Positions 7,936 through 15,607 of a stretch of 64,000 nt of DNA are shown piece after piece. How positions within the stretch are numbered: the stretch's first letter is position 1; each line of letters begins with the position of its first letter. Origin of the DNA: Methanomassiliicoccus sp. UBA345 (GTDB lineage Archaea > Thermoplasmatota > Thermoplasmata > Methanomassiliicoccales > Methanomassiliicoccaceae). Both the position numbers and the translations under genes were made by a program. The notes beneath the pieces were generated by a model. That model made no database searches. It saw only the letters and a program-made list of their open reading frames with translations, and was not told the DNA's origin. The stretch covers positions 72,026 through 136,025 of the forward strand of contig DATD01000035.1 of assembly GCA_002504525.1 (NCBI GenBank). The letters are read 5' to 3'.

Positions 7936-8253
7936 TCACATGTCGATGTTCAGGCATCCGTCGGCGATCACCACGCGATAGGCCCGCAGGTCATTCGTCC
8001 GCTCCCCCGGGCCGGCCCTCTTCACCACCTTCCCGGTGCGGATGTCGAACTGCGCGCCGTGAAGCGGGCAGGTGACGATGAACCCGTCCCTGCTTCCCAG
8101 CGACAGGTTGGCGAACTGATGCGAGCAGGTGCCGTCCATGGCGTAGAACTGCCCATCCACGTTGGCGAGGAGCAGCACCCGTCCCAGTATGCTGGCCTCC
8201 CTCATCTCGTTCAGCGGGACGTCCTCCATCAGGCATGCCTTGATGAGCACCAT
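7936..8253 (-). CDS. Rieske [2Fe-2S] ferredoxin-type protein
   Basis: 105 aa, the size of NirD/BphF-type soluble Rieske proteins. Cluster ligands are visible: C43-x-H45 in GTCSHQFANL and C62-x2-H65 in VTCPLHGAQFD, spaced by 16 residues. There is no signal peptide, so it is a cytosolic electron carrier. It precedes the 508-aa/NYN pair on the same strand (39-nt gap) and is divergent from the amidohydrolase at 8340. Redox partner not evident in the window. Confidence 0.92.
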   Translation of the reverse strand: MVLIKACLMEDVPLNEMREASILGRVLLLANVDGQFYAMDGTCSHQFANLSLGSRDGFIVTCPLHGAQFDIRTGKVVKRAGPGERTNDLRAYRVVIADGCLNIDM

Positions 8254-8339
8254 GCCGTGAACAAGGCAGGCGGGGCTATTTCATCGTCGCGCCGAGAATC
8301 GATATATGGGCGGAACGCGGTCGGCCTGCCGGCGATTGG

Positions 8340-9230
8340 ATGATCATCGACAGCCATGTGCATATCTGGATGAGGGACCACCTTCCCGGTGAGATGGTCC
8401 GCATGTATCTGGAGCCTCTGCAGGCCCTCAAGGACGTAATGAACTGGGAGGTCGACGTCGACGAGGTATGGCCCGAGTACGGCGTCACCGTACCCAAGCT
8501 CCTGGAGATGCTGGATGCCGGCCCGGTGGACAAGGCGGTGGTGCTGCCGATCGATTTCAACCTGGTGGAACAGGCGCGCATCGATTTCGAGGAGTACAAC
8601 ACATGGGTGTTCGAGAGCTGCTCCGCCTACCCGGACCGCACGATCCCCTTCATCGGGGTGGACCCTCAGCGGGGAGAGGCGGCGCTCAGGATGCTGGACC
8701 GATACACTGCCAGATACGATGCCCGGGGGGTCAAGCTATATCCGCCAACCGGATGGTACCCGAACGAGGAGCGCATACGCGCCTTCCACGACCGGGTGGA
8801 CGATCTCGGACTGACGGTAATCACCCACGCCGGAGCGGCGTGGACGTCGCTGGATGAGAAGTACGCCGAGCCACGGTACTGGGAGGAGGTGCTCGAGAGA
8901 TATCCGGACACCAACATGGTCATCGCCCACCTGGGCGGCAAGTGGCGGTCGCAGGTGCTGGAGATGTGCGAACGATATCCCAATTGCTTCACCGACTGTT
9001 CGGCCCTGCAAGGCTGGCTGCCATCCGATCCCGTAACCGCGGAGAGCCGTCTGCGGGAGGTCGCGGAGCGGATACCAGACAAGGTCTCCTTCGGCACCGA
9101 CTATCCTCTGTTCGAGCTCGCCTACCCTGCCTCGATGTGGCTCGACTTCGTCAAGACCCAGCCGTGGGCGGACGAGGATGTCAAGGCCAAGCTGCTGGGC
9201 GGCAACATGCAGAGGGTGCTGGGACTCTAG
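8340..9230 (+). CDS. Amidohydrolase-2 family metal-dependent hydrolase
   Basis: 296 aa TIM-barrel hydrolase. It starts MIIDSHVHIWM, the HxH metal motif on the first strand; later VITHAGAAW and MVIAHLGGKW supply strand histidines, and FGTDYPLFE near 245 gives the C-terminal Asp. This is the pattern of COG2159 hydrolases/decarboxylases (ACMSD-like); the substrate cannot be told. GATATATG at about 8301 may be its TATA box. Stop codon is TAG. Monocistronic and divergent from the Rieske gene. Confidence 0.88.
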   Translation: MIIDSHVHIWMRDHLPGEMVRMYLEPLQALKDVMNWEVDVDEVWPEYGVTVPKLLEMLDAGPVDKAVVLPIDFNLVEQARIDFEEYNTWVFESCSAYPDRTIPFIGVDPQRGEAALRMLDRYTARYDARGVKLYPPTGWYPNEERIRAFHDRVDDLGLTVITHAGAAWTSLDEKYAEPRYWEEVLERYPDTNMVIAHLGGKWRSQVLEMCERYPNCFTDCSALQGWLPSDPVTAESRLREVAERIPDKVSFGTDYPLFELAYPASMWLDFVKTQPWADEDVKAKLLGGNMQRVLGL

Positions 9231-9574
9231 TCCCTTGCATCGCGCTACGATGCTCCGTTCCAGGCGGCATCATGTCAGTTGCAGGATGACATAGTATACG
9301 GCGAGTGCTCTTAAGAACAGGGCGGCGAGGGCATGATGATCAGCGTCAGCCGGCCCGGCCTGAATGCCTGCGGCAGCCGCCGATTGAGCAGTATGACCGA
9401 CACCATCTAGGTGATTCCCGGACCCACCCATTTCAGCTTCAACAATGAAAGGATGTGGGGCGGGGGAGGGACGGCACTCGATGCTCTCGGCATCGGCAGG
9501 AGGTAGCGAGGCTATCTGCGGCACCCTGCGCTTCTTCGGCCCAGGAGCTACTGATAGCAAGTCGGCACCGCTGT
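9231..9574. other. Intergenic gap, no gene seen
   Basis: Between the convergent amidohydrolase and nitroreductase genes. Open frames here lack a recognisable protein and run into the neighbouring gene in another frame. No repeat or RNA identified. Confidence 0.4.
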
Positions 9575-10180
9575 TTAGTCGACGTCGACGAACGGCTCTC
9601 CCCATCTCTCGCTGAAGAACGCCTCTCCCCGTGGCAGCCGTTTCGGCCTCTCCTTCTGCTGGGCGATCTGCTTCTCGGACAACAGCGAAAGGTCCTCTCC
9701 GAGATAGCCGCAGATTATAGTGGTAATCACCACATGGTCCACGGGGATCCCGCATGCCTCCTTGGCCTTGCCGGGATCGTATCCGGCGATGGGATGGGCG
9801 ATCAGGCCCAGCTCAGTGGCACGGAGCAGCATCTGGCCGACGGCGAGACCGCAGCTGAACTGGTAATAGTCCCTGCCCTCGTTGAGACGGCAGTCCAGGG
9901 ACGGTTTGGATGTGACGACAAGTATCATGGGAGCGGTCGTCGCCCATGCATTGCCGCGGTTCAACGCCTCCCTCATCCGGAGGAGGCCGTCATGGCGGCA
10001 CACCACCACGCGCCACGGTTGATTGTTGCTGCAGCTGGGAGCGAGGCGCATGGCCTCGATGAGCGCGGCCACTTTCTCCTTCTCGATCGGCCGGTCGGAG
10101 AAAGCGCGGTAGGCCCTCCTTACCGCGATTGCGTCGGCGACGTCCATGGATGTTGGATGAGCGTATGGTAACATAATCAT
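9575..10180 (-). CDS. Nitroreductase-family flavoprotein
   Basis: 201 aa. FMN-dependent NAD(P)H oxidoreductase fold: VRRAYRAFSDRPIEKEKVAALIEAMRLAPS is split here as the RRxxRxF..RPI start and the APSCSNNQPWRVVV FMN-binding segment; later GLAVGQMLLRATELGLIAHPIAGYD and the C-terminal LPRGEAFF. The natural start may be the internal ATG before DVADAIAV, 11 residues in. Faces tRNA-Arg divergently. Physiological substrate unknown; archaeal members include F420-independent quinone or nitro reductases. Confidence 0.9.
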   Translation of the reverse strand: MIMLPYAHPTSMDVADAIAVRRAYRAFSDRPIEKEKVAALIEAMRLAPSCSNNQPWRVVVCRHDGLLRMREALNRGNAWATTAPMILVVTSKPSLDCRLNEGRDYYQFSCGLAVGQMLLRATELGLIAHPIAGYDPGKAKEACGIPVDHVVITTIICGYLGEDLSLLSEKQIAQQKERPKRLPRGEAFFSERWGEPFVDVD

Positions 10181-10236
10181 TGCCGAACGCGACCGTGCCA
10201 GGCTGGGGGGTGCCAGAGGTCAGGCGGCATGGGCAA

Positions 10237-10244
10237 AGCTTTTA
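10237..10244 (+). promoter_or_regulatory. TATA box of tRNA-Arg
   Basis: CTTTTAAT about 30 bases upstream of the mature 5' end of tRNA-Arg, at normal archaeal box A spacing. Confidence 0.55.
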
Positions 10245-10272
10245 ATCAGAACAGCCCCATCGAGGCGTCTGC

Positions 10273-10392
10273 GGGCTCGTGGCTTAGCCTGGATATAGCA
10301 CTGGCCTTCTATCCCGGCATGCCGGGGAAGCAAGCCAGTGGCCTCGGGTTCGAAACCCCCTCAAAGGGGCGAAATTCCCGACGAGCCCGCCA
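10273..10392 (+). tRNA. tRNA-Arg(UCU) with two 21-nt introns
   Basis: Acceptor GGGCTCG (10273-10279) pairs with CGAGCCC (10382-10388); G73 and CCA (10390-10392) are encoded. Anticodon stem CTGGC (10301-10305)/GCCAG (10334-10338), anticodon TCT at 10308-10310. Intron 1 is 10312-10332 at the canonical 37/38 site. The T-stem TCGGG (10344-10348) pairs with CCCGA (10377-10381), but 21 extra bases (10355-10375) interrupt the T-loop. Both introns form strict BHB folds: CTTC/GAAG with bulges TAT and CAA, and TTCG/CGAA with bulges AAA and ATT, each 4 bp between two 3-nt bulges. Removing both leaves a normal 75-nt tRNA with T-loop TTCGAAT. Confidence 0.93.
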
Positions 10393-10457
10393 AATCCAAT
10401 AAAAAGATTCATTTAGGTCCACTGATTGTGGGCAAGAATACAAATGGGAGCAATTAA

Positions 10458-10565
10458 ATGAAGAGAAGCTCACGCGCTTGGAAAAAGCGGGGTAACCAGA
10501 GATGGAAATGGCGCAAGAAGAAGATGAGACGCAGAAAGCGCCAGCAGAAGATGAGAAAGGCCTAA
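10458..10565 (+). CDS. rpl41e: Ribosomal protein eL41
   Basis: 35 aa, too short for usual gene finders. The sequence begins MKRSSRAWKKRG and continues WKWRKKKMRRRKRQQKMRKA, i.e. the almost wholly basic single helix of eL41, which bridges the two ribosomal subunits. Length matches archaeal eL41. Lies between tRNA-Arg and tRNA-Trp. The start ATG at 10458 follows an AT-rich stretch (CAATTAAATG); stop TAA at 10563. Confidence 0.85.
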   Translation: MKRSSRAWKKRGNQRWKWRKKKMRRRKRQQKMRKA

Positions 10566-10576
10566 CACTGACCAGT

Positions 10577-10746
10577 GGGGGTATGGGCTAACACGGTATA
10601 CTCGCGGGCTCCAGTTATCGGGAATGACTGCGAACGGGTTTGCTGACCGGTGATGAATAACTGGAGCAAGGACCCGTTAATTCCTGCAGGGTCGCTCCCT
10701 GCTTGGTGGAAACCCGCTGATCTGGGTTCAAATCCCAGTGCCCCCA
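10577..10746 (+). tRNA. tRNA-Trp(CCA) with ~97-nt box C/D-like intron
   Basis: Acceptor GGGGGTA (10577-10583)/TGCCCCC (10739-10745), A73 at 10746, no encoded CCA. Anticodon stem GCGGG (10604-10608)/CCCGC (10713-10717), anticodon CCA at 10611-10613, T-arm CTGGG-TTCAAAT-CCCAG (10722-10738). The intron, about 10615-10711, starts after nt 37. It holds CTGA (10643-10646), preceded by CGGGTTT (10635-10641) complementary to 10710-10716, and GTGATGA (10650-10656), followed by 11 bases (10657-10667) complementary to 10608-10618. This matches the euryarchaeal tRNA-Trp intron that guides 2'-O-methylation of nt 34 and 39. The terminal D box is not canonical. Confidence 0.9.
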
Positions 10747-10814
10747 CTCTAACCTCTGGTTTAACCTCATTTTGCCGTGAACACTTTTGTACATTTTGAG
10801 TCATCTGGATACCC

Positions 10815-11280
10815 TCATTTCCCGTTTTTCCGTTCTTCCGTTGATAACCACTGCCTCGCCCTCGCGAAGCTCCATCTTGGCCTTGATGACTGGATGTAAT
10901 CGTACACCTTGCGCTGCGCCTTCCCCAGCTCCAACACGGTCAGGCCGAGGTATCTGATGGCCTCCTTCTCGCTGGCGTGGCCCAGCCCGGCCATGATCTC
11001 CACCAGCGGGACGCCCGCGAAGTGTGCCAGTCGTGCTCCCGTCCTGCGGAGCGTGTGGTTGCCGATCTTGCGACCGATGCCGGCACGGTCGGCCACGCGC
11101 TGAACTATGTCGCCGATGCCCGTGTCGCCGTAGCCCTGGACGCGCTTCCCCTCTGATGGATGAAGAATGCCTCCAGGTCCCTGGTGGCCGGGTCGAAATG
11201 ACGCGCTCGGGCCGCAATCCACTTGAGGAACTTCCCCACGATCGCGAGCTGCCAGCGGGCGGCGGGCAGCTTGAGGTGTG
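10815..11280 (-). pseudogene. Tyrosine recombinase/integrase remnant
   Basis: One frame encodes the catalytic end of a phage/archaeal integrase: IGNHTLRRTGARLAHFAG contains the HxxR box, IMAGLGHASEKEAIRYLGL the LGH motif and nucleophile Tyr. Another frame, further upstream, encodes VGKFLKWIAARARHFDP and TRDLEAFFIHQRGS, which look like the N-terminal core-binding domain. The two are out of frame and the roughly 150 residues normally between them are missing, so this is a decayed and deleted gene. It lies 68 bases downstream of tRNA-Trp, pointing towards it, the usual place for an integrase of an element inserted into a tRNA. Confidence 0.75.
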
Positions 11281-11424
11281 CATACCCATCCTAACCGATG
11301 TCGTTGCTAGTAATGGGGTTTACCACGTCATCGACAAAGTATTAATGCCGAAGTAGGCAGAGCACTTTTCTATACCGGATCCAATTTTTAATTAACAATA
11401 GCTCATCATAGATTTTTGCTTAGG

Positions 11425-11440
11425 ATATAAATTATATAAT
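11425..11440 (+). promoter_or_regulatory. TATA box of heliorhodopsin gene
   Basis: ATATAAATTATATAAT, centred about 34 bases upstream of the start codon in an AT-rich 100-base stretch that stands out from the surrounding GC-rich DNA. Predicts a very short leader. Confidence 0.65.
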
Positions 11441-11466
11441 CAAGCGTTCAATCGATTATCGGCACT

Positions 11467-12237
11467 ATGGTTTCGGAGACCGGCCCCGAATTCGTCAGGC
11501 TGAGAAAGTGGAACGCCGCATTGCTGATCCTCCATCTCGTCCAGGGGGTTGCGATAATGGCCCTGGCCACGAATTTCGCTCTGCCTTCGACAGCTTCTTT
11601 CCTTCATCTCAATGCAGCTACCGGTCACCTAGAGCCCCAAATCAGCACCTTGTTCACCTTACCCATCGCCCCGTTGATAGCGCTGTTCCTGTTCACCTCG
11701 GCTTTCGACCATTTCCTGCTGGCCGGACCGTTTTACCAGTGGTACGTCAACGGTCTAAAGCAGCATATCAACAAGGCCCGCTGGTTCGAGTATGCGTTCT
11801 CCTCATCGGTCATGGTAGTGGTCATAGCCATGCTGGTGGGGATATATGACATCGTCTCGCTCATCGCCTTGTTTGGCATCAACGCGTGCATGAACCTCTT
11901 CGGCCTGCTGATGGAGGCTTACAACCAGGGACGTCAGAAGGTCGCGTGGTCACCGTACATCTTCGGCACCTTCGCCGGTCTTATCCCGTGGGTAGGGATC
12001 GCCATTTACCTGGCCGGAGCGGGACAGTATGGCAACGTCCCCAGCTTCGTTTACTGGATTTTCCTGACCATCGCCATCACCTTCTTCTCCTTCGCCTTCA
12101 ATATGATACTACAGTACCGCGCCAGGGGCCGATGGGCTGATTACCTCTTCGGCGAGAAGGTGTACATGATCCTTAGCCTGGTGGCCAAATCGCTGCTGGC
12201 CTGGCAGGTGTTCGCCGGGACGCTAAGGCCGATGTAA
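11467..12237 (+). CDS. Heliorhodopsin
   Basis: 256 aa with seven membrane segments. TM7 reads ILSLVAKSLLAWQVFAGTL; K241 is the retinal Schiff-base lysine and the segment is diagnostic of heliorhodopsins. TM3 contains ARWFEYAFSSSVMVVVI with E108, the expected counterion. LIALFGINACMNLFGLL, then SPYIFGTFAGLIPW and the RGRWADYLFGEKVY block before TM7, also match the family. Heliorhodopsins place the N-terminus inside and are light-sensing or enzyme-modulating rather than pumps; the role in this organism is unknown. Sixteen bases upstream of an SDR that resembles retinol dehydrogenases. No retinal-forming dioxygenase is in the window. Confidence 0.95.
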   Translation: MVSETGPEFVRLRKWNAALLILHLVQGVAIMALATNFALPSTASFLHLNAATGHLEPQISTLFTLPIAPLIALFLFTSAFDHFLLAGPFYQWYVNGLKQHINKARWFEYAFSSSVMVVVIAMLVGIYDIVSLIALFGINACMNLFGLLMEAYNQGRQKVAWSPYIFGTFAGLIPWVGIAIYLAGAGQYGNVPSFVYWIFLTIAITFFSFAFNMILQYRARGRWADYLFGEKVYMILSLVAKSLLAWQVFAGTLRPM

Positions 12238-12253
12238 GGAACATGATGTCGGT

Positions 12254-13114
12254 ATGGGGATGGACGGAATGAAGGGTAAGGTCTGCATAGTCACCGGGTC
12301 TAACTCGGGGATAGGGTTTGAGACGGCGCTAGCCTTGGCGGGGATGGACGCCCGCGTGATCATGGTGGTGCGAGACCTGGGGCGCGGAGAGGCGGCCCGG
12401 AAGGAAATCGTCGCTCAGACCCGTAACGGGTCGGTGGACCTGATGCAGTGCGACCTTTCCTCGTTAGACTCCATACGCCGTTTCACCACAGAATGCAAGC
12501 AGAGATATGATCGGGTCAACGTCCTCATCAACAATGCTGGGGCGGTCTTCGCCCGACGGGAGGTGACCCAGGACGGCTTCGAGCGCACCCTGGCCGTCGA
12601 TTACCTAGGGCCGTTCCTACTCACCCACGAGCTATTGGGCCTCCTGAAGAGTAGCGCCCCTTCCCGCATCATTAACGTGAGCTCCGGTCTAGCCACCCGA
12701 GGCAGGATCGATCTGAACGATTTGCAGAGCGAGAAGAGTTATTCGGGCATGAGGGTGTACTCCAACGTCAAGAGGATGTTGACCTTGTACACCTATGAGC
12801 TGGCCGATCGCTTGAGGTCCTCTGGCGTGACGGTGAATGCAGTGATGCCTGGGTTCGTGGCGACCAACCTGGGTAGGAACAGCGGGAGCCTAGGAACTTC
12901 TATCATGTTCGCCCTGACCCGTCCGATACAGATCAGCGCGAGGAAGGGCGCCGCCACCTCCATCTACACGGCCTCTTCGGACGAGGTCAGAGATACAACT
13001 GGAAAATGCTTCGCCAAGCAAAAGGAAACCTCATCCTGCCCCATGCCCGACAAAGCATTGCAGGCGGAACTGTGGGAAAAAACGATCGAGCTGCTTGGCT
13101 TGCCTAACGACTGA
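12254..13114 (+). CDS. Short-chain dehydrogenase, retinol-dehydrogenase-like
   Basis: 286 aa classical SDR. Rossmann motif TGSNSGIG at 14-21, NNAG at 93-96, S143/S144, and catalytic Y169-x3-K173 in RVYSNVKRM. CIVTGSNSGIGFETAL, AVDYLGPFLLTHELL and VSSGLATRGRIDLNDL are closest in style to the retinol dehydrogenase 11-14/WWOX group, NADP(H)-linked enzymes that interconvert retinal and retinol. It follows the heliorhodopsin with a 16-nt gap and no promoter between, so co-transcription is likely. A role in retinal supply or removal is attractive but inferred; many such SDRs have other substrates. Confidence 0.88.
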   Translation: MGMDGMKGKVCIVTGSNSGIGFETALALAGMDARVIMVVRDLGRGEAARKEIVAQTRNGSVDLMQCDLSSLDSIRRFTTECKQRYDRVNVLINNAGAVFARREVTQDGFERTLAVDYLGPFLLTHELLGLLKSSAPSRIINVSSGLATRGRIDLNDLQSEKSYSGMRVYSNVKRMLTLYTYELADRLRSSGVTVNAVMPGFVATNLGRNSGSLGTSIMFALTRPIQISARKGAATSIYTASSDEVRDTTGKCFAKQKETSSCPMPDKALQAELWEKTIELLGLPND

Positions 13115-13495
13115 ATGATTTCAACGAAGTGGTATCAGAACTGTCACTGATGGATGCAAGCGGTCTCATGAGGCTAGTCGTAACGAGTCCATCTCGATGG
13201 CTTTTTAAGATGATACAAATGGCTTCCGTTTTGCTCTGTAGCTAGGAAATGGTGGATCTGGCAGTGATTCCTCGGCTCCTGTCTTGTGATCGAGCGGAGG
13301 GCAAGTGTCATTTAGCATGGTGAGTGGGATCGGTAAGAGCATAGCCGGGGCAATGCATCCCTGGAGGTATATCTGCATGAACGTCACCGTCCATGGTTGA
13401 GGGCTTTTACCACACACTATTGTGCTAAAGTAGAAAACTTTTAAGTTAAGGGACCGTAGGTATAATTCTGTTTTTTAATCGATGGAGATGATCCG
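13115..13495. other. Intergenic region, no gene seen
   Basis: 381 bases between the SDR and the exporter ATPase. The last 60 bases are AT-rich with GGTATAATT and a TTTTTTAATC stretch, plausible promoter elements, followed by the ribosome-binding site GGAGATGA just before the ATPase start. Nothing else recognised. Confidence 0.45.
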
Positions 13496-14503
13496 ATGGA
13501 TGACATCATCGATGTTAAGGGACTTGTGAAAACTTTCGGTGACATCAGGGCGGTCGATGACATCTCCTTTGGCGTGCGAAGGGGAGAGATATTCGGTTTC
13601 CTCGGTCCGAACGGTGCAGGTAAATCTACGGCAATTAAGATCTTGACCACATTGATCCGGAAGGATTCCGGGGATGTGATCATCGATGATTTGGACCTGC
13701 AGACGCAGGCTGATGAAGTAAGGCGCATCATCGGTTATGCATCCCAGGAGGTTGGTGTCGACAACGATCTGACCGCCAGGGAGAACCTGTACATCCAGTG
13801 CCGGTACTACCACATTACTAAAGAAAGATCAAAGCAAAAAGTAGAGGAGCTGCTGAAGACCGTCAACCTGGTGGAGGCGGGTGACCGGAAGCTATCGACC
13901 TTCTCCGGAGGAATGAGGAAGCGACTGGACCTGGCTACCGCTCTGGTGTCCGATCCGCAGATCCTCTTCCTGGACGAGCCGACGACCGGTCTGGATCCCA
14001 AGAACCGCAAGGAGCTTTGGGACTATATTCGGGGGTTGAACCACCAAGGCACTACCATCTTCCTCACCACTCAATACATGGAGGAAGCGGACCAGCTGGC
14101 CGATCGCCTATGTATCATAGACCAGGGGAGGATCGTGGAGGAGGGCGTGCCGGAGGACCTCAAGGCTAAGATGGGTGGGGACACCATAACGATAGGCTTC
14201 CGGGAGGATGGCCCCACAATCCTCGCCAAGGCCAAGTAAGCGTTGGCCCGCGTTCCTGGCATCAAGGACATCCGAGAGTGCCAGCTTGATAATATCTGCG
14301 AGAACGGCCTAGTCCTTACTATAGAGGACGGCTCCTCGATAATGCCCCAGGTGATAAGGGCCCTGGATGCCAGGATGATCGAGGTCCAGAGGCTAACCCT
14401 CTCCTCGCCGACGTTGGATGACGTGTTCCTCAGCCTGACCGGTAAGACTCTTAAGGTCAATGAGAAAGCGGACGGCGAGCAGAAGCGCAGGCGCAGAAGG
14501 TGA
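13496..14503 (+). pseudogene. DrrA-type ABC exporter ATPase split by an in-frame TAA
   Basis: The first 248 residues carry Walker A GPNGAGKST, signature FSGGMRKRLDLA and Walker B ILFLDEPTTGLDP, plus the switch His region TTQYMEEADQLADR. A TAA at 14237-14239 ends this frame, but the same frame continues to 14503 with ARVPGIKDIRECQLDN ... SSPTLDDVFLSLTGK, the normal C-terminal domain (DUF4162) of DrrA ATPases. Read through, it is 335 codons plus stop, exactly full length. So either a nonsense mutation, a base error, or two separate chains (a TTG at 14243 could restart). The ATPase core is intact and might still work. Overlaps the permease start by four bases. Confidence 0.8.
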
Positions 14504-15297
14504 GCCAGATGAGAATGGAATGGGGTTCCGAGATCGGAGTGGTCTTCTATCGATGGATAATAAAGCTGCGCAGACAGCCCATATACCTGTTCTTCTCCCT
14601 CGTCCAGCCGCTGGTATGGTTCCTGCTGTTCACCCAAGCGTTCTCGGCCATAGGGAACATTCCCGGCTTCGAGCAGATTACCGGCACCAGCAACTACATC
14701 ACGTTCTTCACTGCGGCGGTCATCATCCAGACAATAGCGTCATCGGCGTTGCAGTCAGGCATCGGGATGGTCAATGATCTGGACAGTGGGTACTTGGACA
14801 AAATGAAGGTGGCGCCGATACGCAAGTCCTCCATCTTGCTGGGCAAGGTCCTCAGCGATGGAGTGAGCATTGTGATCCAGGTCGCCATCATCATCGCCTT
14901 AGCCTTGATCGTGGGGGTCAACATAGCCACTGGTGTTCTCGGCATAGTGATCATACTTCTGCTGGCCATGGCCTTCGGCATTGCTTGGTCCGGCATCTCA
15001 TTGTTCGTCGGTCTGCGGACCAAGAGCACTGAGACCACCCTGTCAGTCGGACTGCTGACCACCTTCCCACTGCTGTTCCTATCCACCGCGGTCATGCCAA
15101 AAGAGCTGCTGCCCACATGGGTGCAGAATGTCGCCACTGTCAACCCAATATCGTACATCGCCGATGCATTCCAAGGCCTCATCATTCGGGGCTTCGAATG
15201 GGGAGCGATCGGTAATGCGATAATCGTCATCTTCCTCATCGGGGCCTTGAGCCTGGGAGCGAGCATTATCCTATTTAGGAGGGCGGTCTATCGATGA
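14500..15297 (+). CDS. DrrB-type ABC-2 exporter permease
   Basis: 265 aa. GTG start within the last codon of the ATPase frame; an ATG follows at 14509. Soluble N-terminus (WGSEIGVVFYRWIIKLRRQP), then six membrane segments; FLSTAVMPKELLPTW and VATVNPISYIADAFQGL are the ABC2_membrane (daunorubicin-type) signature near TM5. Forms the membrane part of a small-molecule or antibiotic exporter with the preceding ATPase. Substrate unknown. Confidence 0.92.
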   Translation: MSQMRMEWGSEIGVVFYRWIIKLRRQPIYLFFSLVQPLVWFLLFTQAFSAIGNIPGFEQITGTSNYITFFTAAVIIQTIASSALQSGIGMVNDLDSGYLDKMKVAPIRKSSILLGKVLSDGVSIVIQVAIIIALALIVGVNIATGVLGIVIILLLAMAFGIAWSGISLFVGLRTKSTETTLSVGLLTTFPLLFLSTAVMPKELLPTWVQNVATVNPISYIADAFQGLIIRGFEWGAIGNAIIVIFLIGALSLGASIILFRRAVYR

Positions 15298-15607
15298 TTG
15301 GGTTATCAGGGCCTTTGCGAGGATTTAGGCCATCTGCTACCAGCTGGAACGTCTCGGGCATGTGGACACCAAAACCACGATCCCTGTCTCGGCATCAACA
15401 ATCTATCGAGGAGGCTGGGGGAGCTTATGGAGAAGTCCATGGTGGCAAATATGTTCGATTATTCCTACGGGGCGTGTCTGATAAAGATGATTCCAGCCCC
15501 CGCATCCAGCCTTCTCAACGTTTGCCATTGCCTCATGCGATGCTTTAATAGGAGATGCGTACGAACATGTCTTGTGTGTGGAGCGGTGCGCTCCATAGGA
15601 GGTAGAA
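15298..15607. other. Intergenic region, no gene seen
   Basis: 310 bases between the exporter permease and the DUF308 gene. Frames present show no recognisable protein. The 3' end holds a good ribosome-binding site, AGGAGGT, seven bases before the next start. Confidence 0.4.

Noticed and set aside
9270..9755. 161-codon minus-strand frame with a hydrophobic tail
   Set aside because: Two thirds overlap the nitroreductase in another frame; the remaining part has no family pattern.
10562..10804. 80-codon minus-strand frame
   Set aside because: Lies entirely over tRNA-Trp and its intron.
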